A stretch of 64,000 bases of DNA, taken from assembly GCF_046630445.1 (NCBI RefSeq), contig NC_092339.1:59232501-59296500 (forward strand), given 5' to 3'. The notes under the pieces are model-generated. The model saw nothing but the letters and a program-made list of their open reading frames with translations, was not told the DNA's origin and made no database searches. Below, piece by piece: positions 57,816-64,000 of the stretch. Within the stretch, counting starts at the first letter, position 1; the number at the start of each line of letters is the position of its first letter. The DNA is from Rutidosis leptorrhynchoides (Eukaryota; Streptophyta; Magnoliopsida; Asterales; Asteraceae). The position numbers and the translations under genes were made by a program.

Positions 57816-59040
57816 ATTGGGATGGTCATTGCTAACAATAAATATGTTTTCATGACTCATACGAGTTGAAATTTAGAGCTTTATCACCAGTGAGTAATAA
57901 AGATAAGATAATTCGATTATTTAGAAAGTACGAATGAAGCTATCACCAAAGAGTAAAATGAGAAAGATAAGTTTCATCATAACTTTTTGACTAGTCATGG
58001 TTGAATTTAGGAAATAAGGTGCGTCTTAGCTTTTGATGTTGTCTAGATTGAATTCCGGAATTCAAGGGATTTAAAGAAAATCTTCGAAATCTAAAAGATT
58101 TGATTCTTCAGCGAGTAAGAAAATTAAGATCTCTATAATTAAATACGGTGATCTGCCTCAATTACTCTGTCTGATATTTCCATTATAAATTAAACTCTTC
58201 CGTTTCATTATTCTCACCATTCCTATACTTTCTTTCTTAGTTCATACATCTCAGAAGATTGTAAAAATGCTTAATCCATTTCTAATCCTTGATATTTTTC
58301 TAATTATCATTTCTGTCATCCTTCTTTTTAATCTTCCAATAGAAAAATCTGTTTACTTCTACTATTACTATGGGGTGATACTATTCTTAATTCTACCATG
58401 TCTTTATATTGATATTCGTATTAATATCCACGGTTTGTAATTCCGTTGTTGTTGTTGGGCTTTATATTTTCTCTTATATTTTGGAGCTCTTTGCCTTTTT
58501 ATTCTCTTCTCGACCTCTAGTAAAGCGAGTAACGGTCCAGAATTCGTAAGTATGGAGTTTCGTATGAACTTAATGTTCTAAATAAGAAAAAACGTAATAG
58601 CACGATTTGATTTGTCAAATTACCAGAATCACGGAAGGATAGAAATATCACGAAAATATGTTCTTGATATGTTTAGAGATTAAGTAGAATGTAAGAGTCG
58701 TGTAACATGGTACATGATGACGGTAGGGTCTGTGAATCATCACGTCCCATTAGAAACTCAGCATGACTTACTGTAATATAATCACGTTGATCAAGTGGTA
58801 TTATATTATACTAACTCATGCTTCAGTTTCCAACACTACTTCAGAATTCATTCATAGTTTATACTTAGATTTTTACAGAAATTTCCAATATAATGTATTG
58901 CAGATAGCACGGAGAGGTATATAATTTCGGACGAGAATATTTATGAAAATATCTTCAGAAGTATCGAAGATATTTATGATGATATTTTGGAATTTCTAGG
59001 TTCGAAAGTTGATAAGTAAAAATTTTCCGCAAGATTTTAA
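57816..59040 (-). other. LARD C 3' internal non-coding region
   Basis: Homologous to the corresponding parts of A and B. Includes the conserved block (about 58380-58545) and the hairpin. No gene. Confidence 0.55.
58761..58821 (-). other. Conserved 61-nt hairpin of LARDs, copy C
   Basis: The minus strand carries both 21-nt arms identical to A and B. The loop again contains TTGATCAA. Confidence 0.8.
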
Positions 59041-59280
59041 CATGACTTCGGAGCAGGATATTCTCTAAAGATTTCAACGGATCCAGAATTACCTGGATTC
59101 TTTGAGTTTAGGGTTTGGTCCTTGTATTTGTCCTTGGTTTCCTTCATGGTTAGCTCAATCTATTTTTTAGTACCAAATTTTCTATCGAGCGTTCCCAACA
59201 TTCCATTCTTTATTATCAAACTTTTGGCCGTTTAGACCATCTACGATTTTGCTGTTTCCTCTGCGTTTAATGCTACCATA
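59041..59280 (-). pseudogene. PABP-like fragment inside LARD C
   Basis: Minus-strand frames read LNAEETAK, then after a 1-base shift VDGLNGQKFDNKEWNVGNA and a stop; further on IELTMKETKDKYKDQ. The Trp-x-Val-Gly of the PABP signature KEWYVGxA is preserved here but lost in A and B, so the copies decayed independently from a better ancestral fragment. Confidence 0.72.
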
Positions 59281-60840
59281 TCTGAATTATCGATTATCAA
59301 TCCGAGGTGGTTTTCAAGAGAATTGTGTTTTTAGATGATTAAACGCTGATGGTAATATGGTGGAATATAAAAGGTTCCCCGGTAACAATAAAAGAGCACG
59401 CATATAAATCAAGGTTATAATAAGGTTGTTTCGAACGAAAAAATCAAAGCTGACTTGTTGGAGCTGTGACAAAATTTGCTAATTTGGAAAGGGATTGCAA
59501 AGTTATTTTGGGTAATAACAACGCCAAGGAGCTAGCACAGATATGTGTTAAACGTTTACTCAGTTTCCTAGTATTTTCAGGTGCATAACTATATCCATAA
59601 ATCTTTTCTTCCGTAGATGAAGTGTGGTTGGTTTATCCTCTCGATTGAGGTTTTTTCAAGAATCATGAAAGGTTTAAACGCAGATTGTAATTGTCAAGAT
59701 ACAAATGAGGTTTAAGATGAAATCAAGTGGCAAACTTGAAGAAATGTTTAGTTTCATATATTATAATCAATATTTTAATTCATTTTAATTGTCCAATGTT
59801 ATTAGTCCACAGTCGATAGTCCACAGTTAACAGTCCAATAATTCATATATAATTTAATATATAATATTCAAATTAATTACTACGTATCGTGACCCGTGTA
59901 CATGTCTCAGACTCGATCACAACTCAAAGTATATATATTATTTAAGAATCAACCTCAACCCTGTATAGCGAACTCGAACATTACAGCATATAGAGTGTCT
60001 ATGGTTATTCCAAATAATATATATAGATGCGTCGATATGATATGTCAAAACATTGTATACGTGTCCCAACATTTAAAGTGCATAAAATAAATAATAGAAA
60101 TTAAATGACGATAAATAAAATTGCGAGAATATAAATTGCGAAAAATAAACTGCGATAAATAAATTGCGATAATAAAATGTAATAAGGAATTAACAGTTAG
60201 CTAGGAATAGTTAGCTAGGATTTTGTTAGCGTGGATTCTTAACAAAATTTTCTCATGGTTAATTTGTTTGTTTCTAACAACTTTTATTTTTGTCCAATGT
60301 TTTCTTCATTATGCCACTTGTTGGATTCTGGTAAATCAAAATCCAAATATGAAATTGGATAAAAATGGTAATTCTGCGGTGAACGGATACATATATCTGT
60401 GGATGCAAGTAAGATAGTAAATGACTATTGAATTAGATTCGAAGAATGTACAGTGTAACTTATTAATATGAAAACTAAATATTCCTCGGGTATTACCTAC
60501 CCGTTAAAATATTCTCATCATTAACAGTTTGTACAAAAGAATTTTTTTAATTACAATCTTTATGAAAATATATATACATATATATATTTTCTTCAGATGA
60601 AATCATGAATTTAATGAGTTAATATGATATTAAACTCATATGATTTTCGGTTTGAGCTAGAATAAGTAATCTCTAAAACTTTTAGAACCCACATATTCTT
60701 CGCAGAATATTTCTTCAATGAAGTTATGGATCATACTTCATTGTTAACTATTAGGAATCACATATTCTTCGCAGAATATGTCTTCAATGAAGTTATGGAT
60801 CAATACTTCATCGTTCATTGTTGTTGGTACTCCTTGGTAT
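59281..60840 (-). other. LARD C internal non-coding region
   Basis: Matches the A interior between ORF and PABP-like fragment, including the TTATCGCAATTTATT-type words (about 60080-60180) and the internal 12-mer (60494-60505). About 60685-60745 contains a tandem duplication (CACATATTCTTCGCAGAATAT ... twice). No gene. Confidence 0.5.
60494..60505 (-). other. Internal PPT-adjacent 12-mer, copy C
   Basis: The minus strand reads AACGGGTAGGTA followed by ATACCCGAGGAATATTT, as in copy A. Confidence 0.7.
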
Positions 60841-60982
60841 CTATGGTGTGTATGATGTTGATGTTCGTGGGACAGATTGTGAAATTGAGGCTTGGGATGC
60901 GGATGTTGTTGTTAGTACTGTTGGTGTTGTTGATAGTGGTACTGGTTCTGCTGCTGCTGCTGGTACTGGTTATGCTGCTGGT
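60841..60982 (-). pseudogene. LARD internal ORF, C-terminal tail only, copy C
   Basis: The minus-strand frame ends SASQASISQSVPRTSTSYTP and a stop at 60841-60843, matching the tail in copy B (SASHASTSHSVPRISTSYAP). Upstream codons run into the deletion border with the 5' LTR remnant. Confidence 0.6.
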
Positions 60983-62276
60983 ACAGGGACATGTAGCCGT
61001 ATTAGTTGCATCTAACACGTTAAAGGTTATTGAGTTGTTGTCGGTTATTGATCGAGAAAATAGAAACAGAAAGATGATGGTTGTTTGAGGTGTTTAAGGG
61101 TGATGGAAGGTGGTGTTGTTAGACGGTTAATGACATTGTGGTTGATGGTATTTGATTGAAACAGAAACAATGGAACGCAGCAACAATGGTTTGTGCATGG
61201 TGTGTGGAGATAATGAATGACGGTGGTTAAACAGAACGGCATTTTGAGGGTGATGATTTGGTCCTCCCAACCGTACACAATAAAGAAACAGTACTTTTCA
61301 TTTGACGATGATGAATTAGTGCAGTGATGGATTAGGATGGTGATTGCCGGTTTGTTTGTTCGATCACAGAAACAATATAGTGGTTTTGGTGATTGTTGTA
61401 CATGAGTGGGTAATGTAGTGGGTTTCCAAAAAATTAAAAGGCGATTGTGTATATGTTTTTATATCTATAATTTATGTATGTAGATATGTAAGAGAAAAAG
61501 AGAAGAGAGAAGGGAAGTGGTGACAATGAGTCTTGATTTTCATATCACACATAAGAACATATGTATAATAGATTAGAATATATGAAAATAAACTTTCCAG
61601 CTCACTTGTAGACATTAAATCACGAAGATAATTGTCTTGATTGTAGGGTTTTATGTGGAATATGTCACAGGTTAAACAGAAAGGAAGAAAAATAAAAATA
61701 AAAAAAATAAAATTGAAAGTGATATATATATCCCCATGTGTTAATTACATTGTATATGTGTATCTGTATATCATATATATAAAGAAACATATTAATATTG
61801 AAAATAGAAACATTAATATTTAATATTAATATTAATAATGATAATGAAACTAATAATAATAATAATAATAATAGAAATAATAATGATATTAATATCATAT
61901 AATAATACTAATAATAATAATGATAATAATAATAACTTTATATAACATTATAACTTTTAGTAATCAAGCTAATAATAATACTTTTAATAATCATGATAAT
62001 AATTAAAATTATAATTTTTACTAATAACAATTATACTAATAATGATAATTATAATAATATTAGTAATATTACTAATTATATAATAATTTAAATGTATCAA
62101 ACTTTATATCTATTACAATTAATTGTTCGTGAATCGTCGAGAGTAGTCGAAGGTCAACTGAATATATGAACATCGTTTCAAAATTTTCTAGACTCAACAT
62201 AACATACTTTGTTTATCGTATCGAAATCATATAAAGATTAAGTTTAAATTTAGTCTGAAATTTTCGGGTCGTCACA
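60983..62276 (-). repeat. LARD C 5' LTR remnant
   Basis: Collinear with 56500-57778, with scattered substitutions and small repeat-length changes. Confidence 0.88.
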
Positions 62277-63704
62277 GAAATAAAGCTGTGGGACCGGACC
62301 AGATCCCCATCGAGGCGTGGCGGTGCCTTGGTGACGATGGCGTTAGGTGGTTGACTTGCCTTTTCAATAAGATGTTTCAAAGATCTAAAATGCCTATGGA
62401 ATGGAGACTGAGCGAGACTATTCCCATTTATAAGAACAAGGGGGATGCTCAAATTTGCGGTAACTATAGAGGCATAAAATTACTTAGTCATACTATGAAG
62501 CTTTGGGAGAGAGTGATTGAGACTAGACTTCGACACGAAACAAGTGTTTCGGAGAACCAGTTTGGTTTCATGCTAGGGCGCTCTTCGATAGAGGCAATCC
62601 ATATTATGAGGAACCTTATGGAGAAGTATAGAGAAAAGCAAAAGAACTTGGATATGGTTTTCTTAGACTTGGAAAAGGCCTACGATTGCGTCCCACGAAA
62701 CTTGATTTGGAAGACCCTGAACAGTAGAAGTATCCCGAGTAGATACATTAGTGTTATCAGGGATATGTACGAAGGGGCGAAGTCTTGCGTTCGAACGCCG
62801 GTGGGAAATACTGAAGTTTTCCCAATAGAAGTAGGCCTAAATCAGGGATCGGCCCTTAGCCCTTTTCTTTTTGCTTTGATCCTGGACGAGCTTTCTCGAG
62901 GGATACAAGAGTGCATCCCATGGTGCTTAATTTTTGCCGATGATATTGTGCTTATTTCAGAATCTAAGGAGGAGCTCAATAGAAGACTTCAACAATGGAG
63001 GGTGGCCTTAGAAAGTAATGGTCTACAAATTAGTAGACAAAAGACTGAATACCTTAGATGTGATTTCTCTAGGGACGATGACGAACAAGATGATGGAGTG
63101 AACATCTGCATTGGAGACCAGATATTGCACCCACAAACTTCGTTTAGATACCTAGGTTCGGTGCTCCACAAATCGAGGAAGGTAGATGAGGAGGTGTCGC
63201 ACCGTATTAAGGTAGGGTGGGTGAAGTCGAGAGAAGCTACCGGAGTCTTATGCGACAAGAAGATCCCCCTTAAGTTGAAAGGGAAATTCTTTAAGGTGGC
63301 AATTAGACCTGCCATGTTATACGGATCAGAGTGTTGGCCATTGATGAAGGCACAAGAGAGAAGGATGGAGGTGGCAGAGATGAGGATGCTTAAATGGACA
63401 TGTGGTAAAACCATGTTGGATATGATCCCAAATAGTATTTTTAGGGAGAATCTGAAAGTTAGAAGCATCAACGATAAGCTAAGAGAAGAACAGCTTCGAT
63501 GGTTTGGGCATGTGAGGAGGCGACCTCTTACTGCGCCTGTGAGGAGAGTCGAGGCACTTACGGTTGACGGCGTAAGGAGAAGGGGTAGACCCACTCGTAG
63601 GTGGGGAGGATAGAATTAAGCTCGACTTGAAAGAGCTTTCATTGACCGAGGATATGACTTCTGATAGGAATGTGTGAAGGACTAGAATTAGAATAGACGA
63701 GTAG
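62277..63704 (+). pseudogene. RTE LINE ORF, reverse transcriptase domain (3' part of split ORF)
   Basis: The frame resumes as KAVGPDQIPIEAWRCLG (RT motif 0/1) at 62282. Further motifs: IPIYKNKGDAQICGNYRGI, ENQFGFMLGRS, MVFLDLEKAYDCVPR (catalytic Asp), GLNQGSALSPFLFAL, and FADDIVL, the catalytic box (about 62933-62953). The C-terminal domain reads LKWTCGKTMLDMI..., LRWFGHVRRRP and RRGRPTRRW, typical of RTE. A 1-base shift at about 63605 gives an early stop at 63613; the displaced frame continues as DRIKLDLKELSLTEDMT with one TGA to a natural stop at 63702-63704. The RT residues themselves are intact. GAAAT at 62277-62281 is the target duplication of LARD C. Confidence 0.88.
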
Positions 63705-64000
63705 GTTTTGGTTTGTATGTGTGTTTGTGGGTAGGTGTATATGTGTTTAATGTGGTTGTATGTATGTATGTATCTCCTTGTAGAGTGATTTCTGTTTATA
63801 TGTGTGCTTCTAAGTTCGTATTATGTATGTATGTATGTAGGTATGTATGGATGTATGTATGTATGTTTTTGTTTGTTGTTTATGTATGTATGCGTATGTA
63901 GGTATGCACGTATGCATGTATGCGTGTAGATGTTTAAGTATGTATGGGTGCTTGTTTGTACGTAGGTATGTTCTATTTATGTATGTTTTACTTATGTTTT
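63705..64000 (+). repeat. TATG/TGTA-rich LINE 3' tail
   Basis: Imperfect tetranucleotide repeats with GTATGTATGTATG runs, extending to the window edge. It fits an RTE 3' tail that expanded as a microsatellite. Confidence 0.7.

Noticed and set aside
62989-63594. 201-codon minus-strand ORF
   Set aside because: Shadow of the LINE reverse transcriptase frame.

Overview
This window looks like a stretch of a flowering-plant nuclear genome, very probably from the daisy family (Asteraceae). It is AT-rich and I found no intact host gene. Almost all of it is transposable elements nested inside one another. The family assignment rests on my recollection that LTRs starting TGTGACGACCCGGAAATTTC, this Athila-type polyprotein and this RTE LINE are typical of Asteraceae assemblies. 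No database was searched.

Layout. At 1-629 lies the end of an inverted large-LTR element (copy E). From 630 to 3574 and from 36564 to about 38355 lie two halves of an older Copia-like element X: internal spacer, a broken env-position gene split in two, a polypurine tract and a 3' LTR start. X is interrupted by a LARD (large retrotransposon derivative) called B (28809-36563). B's 5' LTR is interrupted by an Athila-type Ty3/gypsy element on the minus strand (about 3638-28808) with gag, a 1516-codon pol, a small zinc-knuckle ORF, a tRNA-Asp primer site and two LTRs. That Athila element is in turn interrupted by a nearly pristine LARD, copy A (8193-20064), with perfect 5-bp target duplications. 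The left junction (about 3575-3745) is rearranged: part of the Athila 3' LTR and about 1.4 kb of B's 5' LTR are missing.

From 38356 to 40440 is another LARD LTR fragment (D). From 40441 to 43256 is unrecognised DNA with a TIR element embedded in TA microsatellite. From 43257 to 51685 is a minus-strand Helitron with a diagnostic 3' hairpin plus CTAG end. It carries exon-like host gene fragments (TPR-like, PPR-like, one unassigned) and three smaller TIR elements. From 51686 to the window end is an RTE-clade LINE whose reverse-transcriptase domain is split by LARD copy C (53428-62276, minus strand, perfect 5-bp target duplication).

The most notable signal is inside the LARDs. Copies A, B and C lack pol but share the same internal order: a conserved Ser/Pro-tailed ORF, an internal copy of the PPT-adjacent 12-mer, a degraded fragment resembling host poly(A)-binding protein (end of RRM3, linker, start of RRM4), and a 61-nt hairpin. 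The two 21-nt arms of the hairpin are identical in all three copies although the flanks have diverged. This looks like a parasitic retroelement family with a captured host fragment and a conserved RNA structure that may be a packaging or dimerisation signal.
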